This document shows, piece after piece, positions 42,327 to 51,177 of a stretch of 64,000 nucleotides of DNA. Within the stretch, counting starts at the first letter, position 1, and each line of letters starts with the position of its first letter. Both the position numbers and the translations under genes were made by a program. Source of the stretch: Mesorhizobium amorphae (lineage in GTDB: Bacteria; Pseudomonadota; Alphaproteobacteria; Rhizobiales; Rhizobiaceae); the NCBI RefSeq assembly GCF_014843845.1, contig NZ_JHQS01000061.1:124001-188000 (forward strand), read 5' to 3'. The notes below the pieces were generated by a model, which saw only the letters and a program-made list of their open reading frames with translations, was not told the origin of the DNA and ran no database searches.

Positions 42327-43403
42327 ATGAAATCCATGCTTCGCCGCCTTGCCTTGGCCGCCGCCTGCACCATCGGCGCGGGTGCGGCCTACGCGCTTGC
42401 CGAAGGCGGCGGCGATCTCGTCGTGTTCGACTGGTCGGGCTACGAGGATCCGTTGCTGCATCCCGAATACGCCGCCAAATACGGCGCAGAGCCGATCTTT
42501 GCCTTCTTCGGCGACGAGGACGAGGCGTTCGAGAAGATGCGTGCCGGCTTCAAGGCCGACATCGCGCATCCCTGCTCGCAGAGCGTGGTCAAGTGGCGGG
42601 ATGCCGGCATGCTGCAGCCGCTCGACACGTCGAAAATATCAGGCTGGAAGGACCTTAATCCCGGCATCATGGCGATGAAGGATCTGGCGGTCACCGCCGA
42701 CGGCAAGGCCTGGTTCATGCCCTTCGACTGGGGCAACACCTCGCTGCTCTACCGGACCGACAATGTCACCAAGGAAGAGGCGCAGTCGCTCAAGATATTC
42801 GCCGATCCGAAATTCAAGGGTCGCGTCACCATCGGCGACAATGTCGACGACGCCTATGCTCTGGCAAGCCTGGTCATCGGGCTGAAGGACTGGACCAAGA
42901 TGACGGACGCGCAGTTCAAAGAGGCGTCCGATTTCCTGCGCGCGGTGCATAAGAACGTCCGCTTCTACTGGACCGACGACACCGACATCAACCAGGCCTT
43001 TTCCGGCAACGAGGTCGATCTTGCCTGGGGCTGGAACGAGACCTTCGTAACGCTGAAGGGCCAGGGCGTGCCGATCGAAATGAACCGCGACACCAAGGAA
43101 GGCCTGTCGACCTGGGTGTGCGGCTATGTGCTGATGAAGGATGCGCCCGGCAAGCTCGACCAGGCCTATGATTTCCTCAACGCGGTCAATGCGCCTGACG
43201 TGTCGGACTATATGGTCAAGACCTTCGGCTACGGCCACGGCAATGGCGCCGGCATGGCGGCGATCGACCACGGCATCCTGGTCGAGCGCGGCTTCGACAA
43301 TCTCGACAAGTTTCTCGACAAGACGCTGTTCCAGCAGCCGGTGGCGGCGGAGCTCAAGCAGCGCATGGTTGCCGAGTTCGAGAAGATCAAGGCCGGCTAT
43401 TGA
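42327..43403 (+). CDS. Polyamine-type ABC substrate-binding protein 2
   Basis: A 358-residue paralogue of the preceding gene with the same landmarks (FDWSGYEDPLLHP, HPCSQSVVKWRDAG, MPFDWGNTSLLYRTD, ending EFEKIKAGY). The signal peptide ends near residue 26. The ATG at 42327 is chosen because GGGGGAGG lies upstream; an ATG six codons earlier has no ribosome site. Tandem receptors for one transporter suggest two related ligands or two affinities. Its stop overlaps the amine oxidase start. Confidence 0.88.
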   Translation: MKSMLRRLALAAACTIGAGAAYALAEGGGDLVVFDWSGYEDPLLHPEYAAKYGAEPIFAFFGDEDEAFEKMRAGFKADIAHPCSQSVVKWRDAGMLQPLDTSKISGWKDLNPGIMAMKDLAVTADGKAWFMPFDWGNTSLLYRTDNVTKEEAQSLKIFADPKFKGRVTIGDNVDDAYALASLVIGLKDWTKMTDAQFKEASDFLRAVHKNVRFYWTDDTDINQAFSGNEVDLAWGWNETFVTLKGQGVPIEMNRDTKEGLSTWVCGYVLMKDAPGKLDQAYDFLNAVNAPDVSDYMVKTFGYGHGNGAGMAAIDHGILVERGFDNLDKFLDKTLFQQPVAAELKQRMVAEFEKIKAGY

Positions 43404-44710
43404 GCAAGGAAATCGAAAGAATCGGCGTCGTCATCGTCGGCGCCGGCTTCACCGGTCTGTCGGCCGCGCATGAGCTGCAAAAAGCCGGCATCGGTTTCGT
43501 GCTGCTCGAGGCACGCGACCGCGTCGGCGGCCGTGTGGAATCGAGCCTGAATGGCCTTGGCGAACGCATCGACAGCGGCGGCCAGTTCCTGTGCGAGGAC
43601 ATGCCGGAACTAATGGCTTTGGTCGAGGCGCGCGGCAAGACGCTGGCCGCCACCTATGTCGAGGGCGATTTCATCGCGCGGCCGTTAATGTCGCCGCAGG
43701 AGGCCGAGCGGACCTATTTCGCTGCGATGGCGATCCGCGAGCGAATGAATGCCATCGCGCCTGGCGATCTCGCGATTGCCGGCCTGACCGTTGCAGCCTG
43801 GCTCGACCGCCAGAACGATACAGCCGATGCCAAGGCAGCCTTCCGCTCGATGATCGAAGGCCTGTGGTGCCTGGCGCTGGAGAAGGTCCCGCTCTGGCAT
43901 CTGATCGACAATGACCGCCGGATCACCAACGAGGTGCCGGAGCTGCAGTATTCCTTGCGTGAAACCATGCAATCGCTGGCCGATGATCTGGCCGGCGACC
44001 TCGGCGGCCGGCTGCGGCTGAATGAGCCTGTGACGCAGATCGGGCACGGGCCGAAAGGCGTCCGTGTTATCTCGGCCAGCGGCGCGATCGAAGCGCGCCA
44101 GGTCCTGGTCGCGCTGCCGCCGGCGACAGCTGCGAAACTCGATTTCGCACCATCTCTGCCGGTCAACTTGAAGAGGGCGCTGGACGTTTGGGAGAGCGGC
44201 GCGGTGATCAAGATCCTCGTGCGCTACGCAACTCCATTCTGGCGCGACCGCGGCTTGAGCGGCATGGTGATGTGGCGCGACCGGCCGGGACTGTTTGCCT
44301 GTGACACCAGCAAGGATGCGGACCATGCCGCGCTCGTCGTCTTCGTCGGCGGACCGCTTGCGCTGCGCTGGCGCGAGTTCAGCGATGCAGCGCTGCGCGC
44401 CGAAGTGACGGCAAGGCTGGAGGAAGCGCTCGGCCCGGACGCGTCCGATATCCTCGATTTCAACCAGCGCGACTGGACGCATGATCGCTGGAGCGGTGGC
44501 GCCTACAGCGATCTCATTGTCGACGTTGCGGAGACGGATGCCGAACGCACGATCCTGGCCGGCGCGCCGCCCGTCCATTTCGCAGCGTCGGAAGTGTCGC
44601 CGTCATTTCCTGGCTATGTCGAGGGCGCGATCGTCGCGGGCCGCATCGCAGCGCGAAGGATTATCGGAGAGTTTCAATCCGCCATCGCCACCAGGGCTTC
44701 GGGATCGTAA
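43400..44710 (+). CDS. Flavin-containing amine oxidase
   Basis: A 436-residue FAD enzyme of the monoamine/polyamine oxidase family. The dinucleotide motif VIVGAGFTGLSAAHELQKAG starts at about residue 11, LLEARDRVGGRVES follows, and the C-terminal flavin segment ASEVSPSFPGYVEGAIVAGR is present. It begins with TTG, overlapping the binding-protein stop, with AAGG seven bases upstream; no nearer ATG exists. It would oxidise an imported amine to an aldehyde or imine. Its last 37 bases overlap the 3' end of the convergent ATPase gene. Confidence 0.88.
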   Translation: MSKEIERIGVVIVGAGFTGLSAAHELQKAGIGFVLLEARDRVGGRVESSLNGLGERIDSGGQFLCEDMPELMALVEARGKTLAATYVEGDFIARPLMSPQEAERTYFAAMAIRERMNAIAPGDLAIAGLTVAAWLDRQNDTADAKAAFRSMIEGLWCLALEKVPLWHLIDNDRRITNEVPELQYSLRETMQSLADDLAGDLGGRLRLNEPVTQIGHGPKGVRVISASGAIEARQVLVALPPATAAKLDFAPSLPVNLKRALDVWESGAVIKILVRYATPFWRDRGLSGMVMWRDRPGLFACDTSKDADHAALVVFVGGPLALRWREFSDAALRAEVTARLEEALGPDASDILDFNQRDWTHDRWSGGAYSDLIVDVAETDAERTILAGAPPVHFAASEVSPSFPGYVEGAIVAGRIAARRIIGEFQSAIATRASGS

Positions 44711-45813
44711 GCCAGGCGGATCGAGGTGCCGACCGGGATGTCGTCGGCGCCGAAATCATTGGTCTCGGTCACCGAGAGCGGCTTTTCCAGCCCGGGGATC
44801 TCGACGATAAGATGGGTGATCTCGCCGAAATAGTGGCGCTCGACCACCTTGCCGGCGACTTCGAATTTCGCCGTGGCATTGTCCCACAGCACGCGCAGGC
44901 GCTCCGGCCTTATGCCGAGCGTGGCGGCTCCACCATTGCGGACAAAGGCCTTCGGCTTGTCGGTTTTGACGCGGCCGAAGCCCAGCGTGTCGACGACCAA
45001 GGAGGCGCCGTCCTCCTCGACGATCTCGGCCTTGACGAAATTCATGCCGCCGAGGAAGTCGGCCACCTGGCGATTGACCGGCCGCTGGTAGATCTCCTTG
45101 GGCGAGGCGATCTGCGCGATCTTGCCGCCGAACATCACGGCGATGCGATCCGACATGGCCAGCGCCTCATACTGGTCATGCGTGACCAGCACGAAGGTGA
45201 TGCCGACCGCCTGCTGCAGGCGGCGCAGCTCGACCTGCATCTGCTCGCGCAGTTTCTTGTCCAGCGCCGACAGCGGCTCGTCGAGCAGCAGCACTTTGGG
45301 CCGCATCACCAAGGCGCGAGCAAGTGCCACGCGCTGGCGCTGGCCGCCGGAGAGTTCGGTGGCCAGACGCTTGCCGAGGCCGGTCAGCGACACCTGCGCC
45401 AGCGCCTCCTCGACGCGGCGCTTTTCCTCCGTCCCCTCTAGCCTCAGCCGCTTCAGCCCGTAGGCGACATTCTGCTCGACATTGAGGTGCGGAAAGATCG
45501 CATAGCTCTGGAACACCATGTTGGTCGGCCGGCGGTTGGCCGGGATGCCTTCCATCGGCTGGCCGCCGACGGCGATCGAGCCGGTGGTCGGATTGTCGAA
45601 GCCGGCGATCATGCGCAGCAGCGTGGTCTTGCCGCAGCCGGATGGGCCGAGCAGCGAGAAGAACTCGCCTTCCTTGATGGTCAGCGTGGCATCGTCCAAC
45701 GCCTTGAAGGCGCCATAGCTGCGGGTGACGTTGCGGATCTCGATCATGGGTCGTTCGGAAAGCGGGGGCCGTTCGGATTGATGAGGCCGGGCGGCCTGGG
45801 ACTGCTCAGGCAT
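44674..45813 (-). CDS. PotA-type ABC transporter ATPase
   Basis: A 379-residue ATPase of the spermidine/putrescine group. Walker A GPSGCGKTT, signature LSGGQRQRVALARAL, Walker B VLLLDEP and switch histidine LVTHDQYEA are followed by a C-terminal TOBE domain (about residues 290-370). The ATG at 45813 overlaps the potC stop and follows GGGAGGCCTCT. It is the last gene of the minus-strand transporter unit. The 3' end overlaps the amine oxidase gene. Confidence 0.93.
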   Translation of the reverse strand: MPEQSQAARPHQSERPPLSERPMIEIRNVTRSYGAFKALDDATLTIKEGEFFSLLGPSGCGKTTLLRMIAGFDNPTTGSIAVGGQPMEGIPANRRPTNMVFQSYAIFPHLNVEQNVAYGLKRLRLEGTEEKRRVEEALAQVSLTGLGKRLATELSGGQRQRVALARALVMRPKVLLLDEPLSALDKKLREQMQVELRRLQQAVGITFVLVTHDQYEALAMSDRIAVMFGGKIAQIASPKEIYQRPVNRQVADFLGGMNFVKAEIVEEDGASLVVDTLGFGRVKTDKPKAFVRNGGAATLGIRPERLRVLWDNATAKFEVAGKVVERHYFGEITHLIVEIPGLEKPLSVTETNDFGADDIPVGTSIRLAYDPEALVAMAD

Positions 45814-46633
45814 AGAGGCCTCCCTCGTTCTGTGTGCGCCTGGCCGCGCGGCGGCGCAGGATTTCGGCAACGGTCATCAGCAGGAAAGAGGCGACCAGCA
45901 GAAGCGTGCCCAACGCCAGCACGCCGGGCAGCTTCGATGCAAAACGCAGCTGGCCCCAGATGTAGATCGGCAGCGTCGCATCGGTGCCGGTCAGGAAGAA
46001 GGCGATGATGAACTCGTCGAGCGAGATGGTGAAGCAGACCAGCAGGCTGGAGATGATCGCTGGCGCCACCATCGGCAGCGTCACCCGCCGGAAGGTGCCG
46101 AAGGCGCTCTCGCCGAGATCGGCGGAGGCCTCTTCCAGGCTGCGGTCGAAGCCCTCGAAGCCGGAAGTCAGCACCGTCATCGAATAGGGGATGCAGACCA
46201 GGACATGGCCGAGCACGACGGTGAACAGCGACAGGCTGAGGCCGAGCTGCAGCATCACCAGCAGCATCGAGATGGCGACGATGACTTCCGGCAGCACCAG
46301 GGGCGCCATGATCAGGCCGTTGATGGCGCGGCGGCCGGGGTAGCGGTAGCGGGTGATGGAGCGGGCGGCGAGGATGCCGAAGACGGTGGCGAGGATGGAC
46401 GCCGAGACGCCGACGACCAGGCTGTTCCAGGCGGCGTCGAGCAGTGCCGGCGTGCGCGGCAGGTCCTCGTACCATTTGAGGGTGAAGCCGGAGAGCGGGA
46501 ATTTCGGCGTTGCCGCGGTGTTGATCGAGAAGATCGGCAGGAAGATAACCGGCAGATAGAGGAACACCACATAAAGGAAGGCATAGGCCGACAGCCAGCC
46601 AGCGCCCGGCCGGAAACGCCGCAACGCCGTCAT
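45806..46633 (-). CDS. PotC-type ABC permease
   Basis: A 275-residue inner-membrane permease with six hydrophobic segments. The EAA loop is EEASADLGESAFGTFRRVTLP at residues 170-190 or so. The LDEFIIAFFLTG segment near residue 218 is typical of PotC. The ATG overlaps the potB stop by four bases, and the ATPase start overlaps this gene's 3' end. Confidence 0.92.
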   Translation of the reverse strand: MTALRRFRPGAGWLSAYAFLYVVFLYLPVIFLPIFSINTAATPKFPLSGFTLKWYEDLPRTPALLDAAWNSLVVGVSASILATVFGILAARSITRYRYPGRRAINGLIMAPLVLPEVIVAISMLLVMLQLGLSLSLFTVVLGHVLVCIPYSMTVLTSGFEGFDRSLEEASADLGESAFGTFRRVTLPMVAPAIISSLLVCFTISLDEFIIAFFLTGTDATLPIYIWGQLRFASKLPGVLALGTLLLVASFLLMTVAEILRRRAARRTQNEGGLYA

Positions 46634-47547
46634 CGCGCCAGCCTCTGCGCGGCGCGGATGATCAGCACCATGGCGCCGGCGATCAGCGTCACGATCAGCA
46701 TGGTGGTGACGGAAAGTGCGGCGCCCAGCGGCCAGTTGGACGCCTTGCCGAACTGCGCCTGGATGGCGTTGGCGATCATGACGCCGTCCTTGCCGCCGAC
46801 AAGCTTCGGCGTGACATAGTCGCCGACCGTCGGGATCATGACGATGAGTGCCGCCGAGATGATACCTGGCACCGACAGCGGCAGCGTCACGCGCAGGAAG
46901 GAACGGAGCGGACCGTCGCCGAGGTCCTTGGCCGCCTCGACCAGCGTGCGGTCGACTTTTTCCAGTGACACAAAGATCGGCAGGATGGCGAAGGCCGCCC
47001 AGGCATGGGTCAGCGTGATGATGACGGCGGTCGAATTGTAGAGCAGCGCTGTCGACGGCTCGTCGATGATGCCGAGGCCCATCAGGCCGGAATTGAGCAC
47101 GCCATTGTAGCCGAGGATGACCTTCCACGACATCACGCGCAGCAGATAGCTGGTCCAGAACGGAATGGTGATCAGGAACAGCCACAGGCTCTTGTGACGG
47201 CCGCCATGGAACGAGATGAAGTAGGCGATCGGGTAGGCGAGCACGACCGTGAAGAAGCTCACCATCAGCGAGATGTAGAGAGAGCGCCAGAGCAGGTCGC
47301 GATAGATCGGCTCGGTCAGCGCGATCCGGTAGTTCTCCAGCGTGAAGGTTCGGTCGATGGTGAGATAGTTCTGCGTCCAGAAGGAGTGGGCGATGACCAC
47401 CAGGATCGGCAGGACCAGAAGAATGACGGCATAGAGGAAGGTGGGGCTGATCAGGGCAAAGCCCTGGACGGGTTCGGACTGCAGAAGGGCGTTTCGCCTG
47501 GCCCGTGTCATGCGCCGTGCAGGCGACCCCTCGGCAGCCGCCGTCAT
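46630..47547 (-). CDS. PotB-type ABC permease
   Basis: A 305-residue permease, first of the transporter unit. After a basic leader (RRMTRARRNALL) come six membrane segments and the EAA loop VEAAKDLGDGPLRSFLRVTLP. PYWTSYLLR-type PotB landmark appears as IPFWTSYLLRVMSWKVIL. The ATG at 47547 follows GGGGGCGCTGCA; longer frames have no support. Operator B lies 193 bases upstream, shared with the divergent aminotransferase gene. Confidence 0.92.
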   Translation of the reverse strand: MTAAAEGSPARRMTRARRNALLQSEPVQGFALISPTFLYAVILLVLPILVVIAHSFWTQNYLTIDRTFTLENYRIALTEPIYRDLLWRSLYISLMVSFFTVVLAYPIAYFISFHGGRHKSLWLFLITIPFWTSYLLRVMSWKVILGYNGVLNSGLMGLGIIDEPSTALLYNSTAVIITLTHAWAAFAILPIFVSLEKVDRTLVEAAKDLGDGPLRSFLRVTLPLSVPGIISAALIVMIPTVGDYVTPKLVGGKDGVMIANAIQAQFGKASNWPLGAALSVTTMLIVTLIAGAMVLIIRAAQRLAR

Positions 47548-47739
47548 TGCAGCGCCCCCGGCGTGATCTCGGTTGCTGGCTCGGACTGTCCTGCCATGCT
47601 CATCCCATTGTTGGCGCCGGTCGCCTGTTCCCAATTTTATGCAAGGAGCACGATTTTCGGCGCGCTCCTTGCTTGCCGGCTTTCTTTCATCATGCGCGCA
47701 TCCGGCGATTGAAATCAAGCGCTATTTCTGTAATATTGA

Positions 47740-47755
47740 TTGAACGGACATTCAA
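47740..47755. promoter_or_regulatory. BetI-type operator B (TTGAA-N6-TTCAA)
   Basis: TTGAA-CGGACA-TTCAA, the copy nearest to the enteric BetI site, lies between the divergent transporter and aminotransferase units, 88 bases before the aminotransferase ATG. Confidence 0.72.
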
Positions 47756-47842
47756 AATGAAGTGAAGAAAGCTGCTTTTCCCAAGGCTTGGAGCTTGACT
47801 TCGTGTCCGCTGAAAATTGTCACGAGAGCATGTGAGGCGAAG

Positions 47843-49258
47843 ATGGCGGCTGCAAGAGACCTGAAGGCGAAGGAAACGGCCGGTGCCGATGTCGACGCCG
47901 TCGAACTGGCCAAGCGCCATCTCGTCCAACCCTGGCCGTTCGCCGGCTCGGTCGGCACCGAGGCGCGCGCGCTGATCGGCGAGGGCGAGGGCATCTACAT
48001 CACCGACGCATCGGGCAAAAGGCTGATCGACGGACCGGCCGGCATGTGGTGCATCAATGTCGGCCACCGCCGCGAGGAACTGGCCAAGGTGATGTACGAC
48101 CAGGCGATGGCGCTGTCCTACAACACGCCGTGGTACACGATGAACGCGCCATCGGCGGAGCTTGCCATGCGCATCGCCGGTCATGCGCCGGGCGATCTCA
48201 GCCATGTCTTCTTCACCACCGGCGGGTCCTCGGCGGTGGAGACGGCACTGCGCTTCATGCAGTTCTACAACAATGTGCGGGGGCGGCCTGAAAAGAAGCT
48301 GATCCTCAGCCGCGGCGGCGCCTATCACGGCTCGACCTATCTGTCGGCCTCGCTCAATGGCCGCCCGCGCGACCGCCACTGGATGGATGGCGCCGACGAA
48401 CTGGTCGTGAAGCTCTCTTCGCCGGACCCGTTCCGCCGGCCGCAAGGCATGAGCATAGAGGCGTTCACCGATTTCCTGGTCGATCAGTTCCGCGACACGG
48501 TCGCGCGCATCGGCGCCGACAGGATCGGCGCCTTCGTCGGCGAGCCGGTGCAGGCCTCGGGCGGCGTCGTGGTGCCGCCGGATGGCTACCTGAAGCGCAT
48601 CCGCGAAATCTGCCGCTACAACGGCATCCTCTACATCTCCGACGAGGTGGTGACTGGCTTCGGCAGGCTCGGCCACGTCTTTGCCTCCGGCGAAATGTTC
48701 GGCATCGATCCCGACATGATCACCTTCGCCAAGGGCGTCACATCAGGCTATTTCCCGCTCGGCGGCGTCATCATCTCGGAGCGGATTTTGCAGGAACTGC
48801 GCCGCTCGAACCACCCCGACGCGCTGTTCGGCCATGGTCTGACCTATACCAGCCATCCGATCGGCTGCGCGGTGGCGCTGAAGAACCTCGATATCCTCGA
48901 GGAGAGCGTGCTTGCCCACACGCGCGAGGTCGCGCCCTATTTCCAGGCGCAGCTGAAGACGTTGGAGGAACTTCCTTTGGTCGGGGAGGTGCGCGGCATT
49001 GGGCTGATGGGCTGCGTCGAATGCGTCGCCGATCGCGAGAGCAAGGATCCGCTGAAGCTCGACAAGGACGTCGGCAAGCGCCTCGACGTACATTGCCATG
49101 AGCTCGGCTTGCTGGTCCGGCCGCTGATCAACATGTGCGTGATGTCGCCGCCGCTGATCATTTCGCGGGAGCAGATCGACGACATGGTCGCGATCCTGCG
49201 CGAAGGCATTTCGCGCACGATGGAAGTTCTGAGGAAGGAAGGGGTTTGGGGAGGGTGA
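47843..49258 (+). CDS. Class III omega-aminotransferase
   Basis: A 471-residue pyridoxal-phosphate enzyme of the putrescine/beta-alanine/GABA-aminotransferase class. TTGGSSAVETALRF binds the cofactor phosphate, YISDEVVTGFGRLG gives the aspartate, and the Schiff-base lysine is in ITFAKGVTSGYFPLGG near residue 298. The ATG at 47843 (MAAARDLKA) follows GTGAGGCGAAG; a longer frame from 47762 has less support. It could transaminate a primary amine brought in by the PotABC-type transporter. Confidence 0.88.
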   Translation: MAAARDLKAKETAGADVDAVELAKRHLVQPWPFAGSVGTEARALIGEGEGIYITDASGKRLIDGPAGMWCINVGHRREELAKVMYDQAMALSYNTPWYTMNAPSAELAMRIAGHAPGDLSHVFFTTGGSSAVETALRFMQFYNNVRGRPEKKLILSRGGAYHGSTYLSASLNGRPRDRHWMDGADELVVKLSSPDPFRRPQGMSIEAFTDFLVDQFRDTVARIGADRIGAFVGEPVQASGGVVVPPDGYLKRIREICRYNGILYISDEVVTGFGRLGHVFASGEMFGIDPDMITFAKGVTSGYFPLGGVIISERILQELRRSNHPDALFGHGLTYTSHPIGCAVALKNLDILEESVLAHTREVAPYFQAQLKTLEELPLVGEVRGIGLMGCVECVADRESKDPLKLDKDVGKRLDVHCHELGLLVRPLINMCVMSPPLIISREQIDDMVAILREGISRTMEVLRKEGVWGG

Positions 49259-49266
49259 AGTTCTTC

Positions 49267-49450
49267 CTTCTCCCCGTTCCACGGGGAGAAGGTGCCCGAA
49301 GGGCGGATGAGGGGCGGCGCTGAACCTAGTGATTGGCTGTGGCCTTCGACGCCATAAGCTATCGTCCGATTAAAGCGATAATCTCAAAAGCCGGCGCTGC
49401 CCCTCACCTGCCTGCCGGCATCCTCTCCCCGTAGAACGGGGAGAGGATGC
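49267..49450. repeat. RIME-like mosaic palindromic element
   Basis: Hairpin CTTCTCCCCGT/ACGGGGAGAAG at the left end and CCTCTCCCCGT/ACGGGGAGAGG at the right end, with TGAGGGGCGGCGC facing GCGCTGCCCCTCA between them. It fills the gap between the convergent aminotransferase and Rieske genes. Confidence 0.75.
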
Positions 49451-50652
49451 TACCCCCTCGACCTCAGCGCGTCGTTCAATCCCCACATGTCCTTCTCCTC
49501 CGGCGCGGTCTCGAGCCCGAGCACCGGGATCTGCTTGCGTAAATGGTCGTGGTGGGTGCGCACGCCGTATTCGAGGTCGGAGAGGTAAAAACCTTCGAAC
49601 GCCTCCGACAGCATGGATTCGTTCGACCATACCGAAAGCTGCACGTCCTCGTTCATCGTGTCACGGTCGATGCGGTAGGCGAGATAGCGTGCCGCCGCCT
49701 GCTCCCTGGTCTCATCGGGATAGCGGTAGATCGCGCCGCGCAGCAGCGTCTCGCCGGTAGACAGCGGGAACTCCTGATAGAACTGCACCGATTCCGGCAT
49801 AATCGACAGGGCGTTGTTGGGGAAGATGCCGTAATAGATCCAGGCTCTGCGCAGGTGCTCCGGCAGATGCGACGCGTCGGGGGTGAGCTTGATGTATTCC
49901 CGCACGCTCCAGCGCCGCCCGGCATGCGGATTGTAGGTGGCGAAGGAGCGCGACACGCCGTTGATGAACGGCTCGTCGAAATAGGTCGCGCCGTAGAGAT
50001 CCTGCAGCGCCGGATGCGCCATGGCGACGTGGTAGCCTTCATTGTCGACATCGCGTACCGACTTCCAGTTGACGGGCGACTTCTGCGTCCAGATGCCCCA
50101 GGACGGTACCATCTCGGCAACGTTGTAGTGAGCCATCTCGGCCTCGATCGGCTTCAGCAGCTCGGCCACCGACGACTGCGGGCCACCCTTGCGGAAGCGG
50201 ATGAAGATGAAGCCCATCCAGATTTCGAGGTCGAGCGGCATCAGGCCGAACTCGGTCTTGTCGAGATCGGGGAAGGAGCGCGGACGGGCAGCACCGCGCA
50301 GCGTGCCGTCGAGATTGTACACCCAGCCATGGAAGGGGCAGACGAGCGCGTTCTTGCAGGTGCCCTGGCTGTCGGCGACGACGCGGCTGCCGCGGTGCCG
50401 GCACATGTTGTTGAAGGCGCGAACGACGCCGTCCTTGCCGCGCACGATCAGGGCGCGCTCGCCGACCACATCCATGGTCAGATAGTCGCCGGCATTCGGC
50501 ACGTCGGAGACATGGCCGGCGATCTGCCAGTGGTTGCGGAAGACGTATTCCCTCTCAAGTTCGAGAAGGGCGTTGGAGTGGTAACTCCAGCCCGGCAGAC
50601 CCCGCCGGTCCCAATTGTTGGGGATCGCCACGTCACGGAGGTGCGGGTTCAT
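49450..50652 (-). CDS. Rieske non-heme iron oxygenase, alpha subunit
   Basis: A 400-residue oxygenase. The Rieske [2Fe-2S] ligands are CRHRG (C84, H86) and CPFHGW (C105, H108). The mononuclear iron site is in VDNEGYHVAMAHP near residues 194-206. The fold resembles glycine-betaine monooxygenase GbcA, carnitine oxygenase and stachydrine demethylase, which remove N-methyl groups or cleave quaternary amines. No reductase gene is adjacent, so electrons must come from elsewhere. The ATG at 50652 is 18 bases from operator C. Confidence 0.88.
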   Translation of the reverse strand: MNPHLRDVAIPNNWDRRGLPGWSYHSNALLELEREYVFRNHWQIAGHVSDVPNAGDYLTMDVVGERALIVRGKDGVVRAFNNMCRHRGSRVVADSQGTCKNALVCPFHGWVYNLDGTLRGAARPRSFPDLDKTEFGLMPLDLEIWMGFIFIRFRKGGPQSSVAELLKPIEAEMAHYNVAEMVPSWGIWTQKSPVNWKSVRDVDNEGYHVAMAHPALQDLYGATYFDEPFINGVSRSFATYNPHAGRRWSVREYIKLTPDASHLPEHLRRAWIYYGIFPNNALSIMPESVQFYQEFPLSTGETLLRGAIYRYPDETREQAAARYLAYRIDRDTMNEDVQLSVWSNESMLSEAFEGFYLSDLEYGVRTHHDHLRKQIPVLGLETAPEEKDMWGLNDALRSRG

Positions 50653-50669
50653 CAAAGGCTCTTCATTTG

Positions 50670-50685
50670 TTGAATACTCATTCAA
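50670..50685. promoter_or_regulatory. BetI-type operator C (TTGAA-N6-TTCAA)
   Basis: TTGAA-TACTCA-TTCAA ends 18 bases before the Rieske oxygenase ATG. The flanking bases also match operator A read on the other strand (CATTTGTTGAA...CATTCAATA). Confidence 0.7.
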
Positions 50686-51177
50686 TAAAATCATATTTTT
50701 CTTTGAAATGCAATGGCTTGTGGAAATACAAAGATTGCGAGCTGACTGAATTGGGCAGGCCTGGATCTGGCCCGGCGGGAGAAAATCCCGGAAAATCCGG
50801 GCCTTAGCGCCGGTTGTGGAAGATGCGCCTGGCGCGGAGATTCGCGGGCGCCGCGCCTGGAAAAATGAACGCATTTCCGAGGAAAAAGCCCCCGGTGCCG
50901 GCAGACTGCCGCCCGGAGTGTGATCTTGCTCATAGTCTGGCCGGGCAGGTCCGGGCATAGCTCAACGCTATCACCGTCTAGGCAACACCCTGGTCATGCA
51001 CATGAAACAGCTTCGCAAACGAAACAGACCATCGGCGCTTGCCCGGTTGTGCCCGGATATGCCCGATTTTCTTGTTTCCTGCCTGTTACACGGGCAACCT
51101 TTGCGCGTCGTTCGTCCGTTACCAGGCGCGATTAAGTTCGTTTTATAGCAAAGACAAAAATAACGAAGGGAAAGGCG
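50686..51177. other. Intergenic stretch without a recognised gene
   Basis: About 490 bases between the Rieske gene and a secreted-protein gene. It holds an AT-rich tract next to operator C and several CCCGG-containing runs (51039-51065). I see no supported reading frame or RNA gene. Confidence 0.6.

Noticed and set aside
51039..51065. Short CCCGG-containing repeats
   Set aside because: Three irregular copies in high-GC sequence; not enough to call a repeat or binding array.
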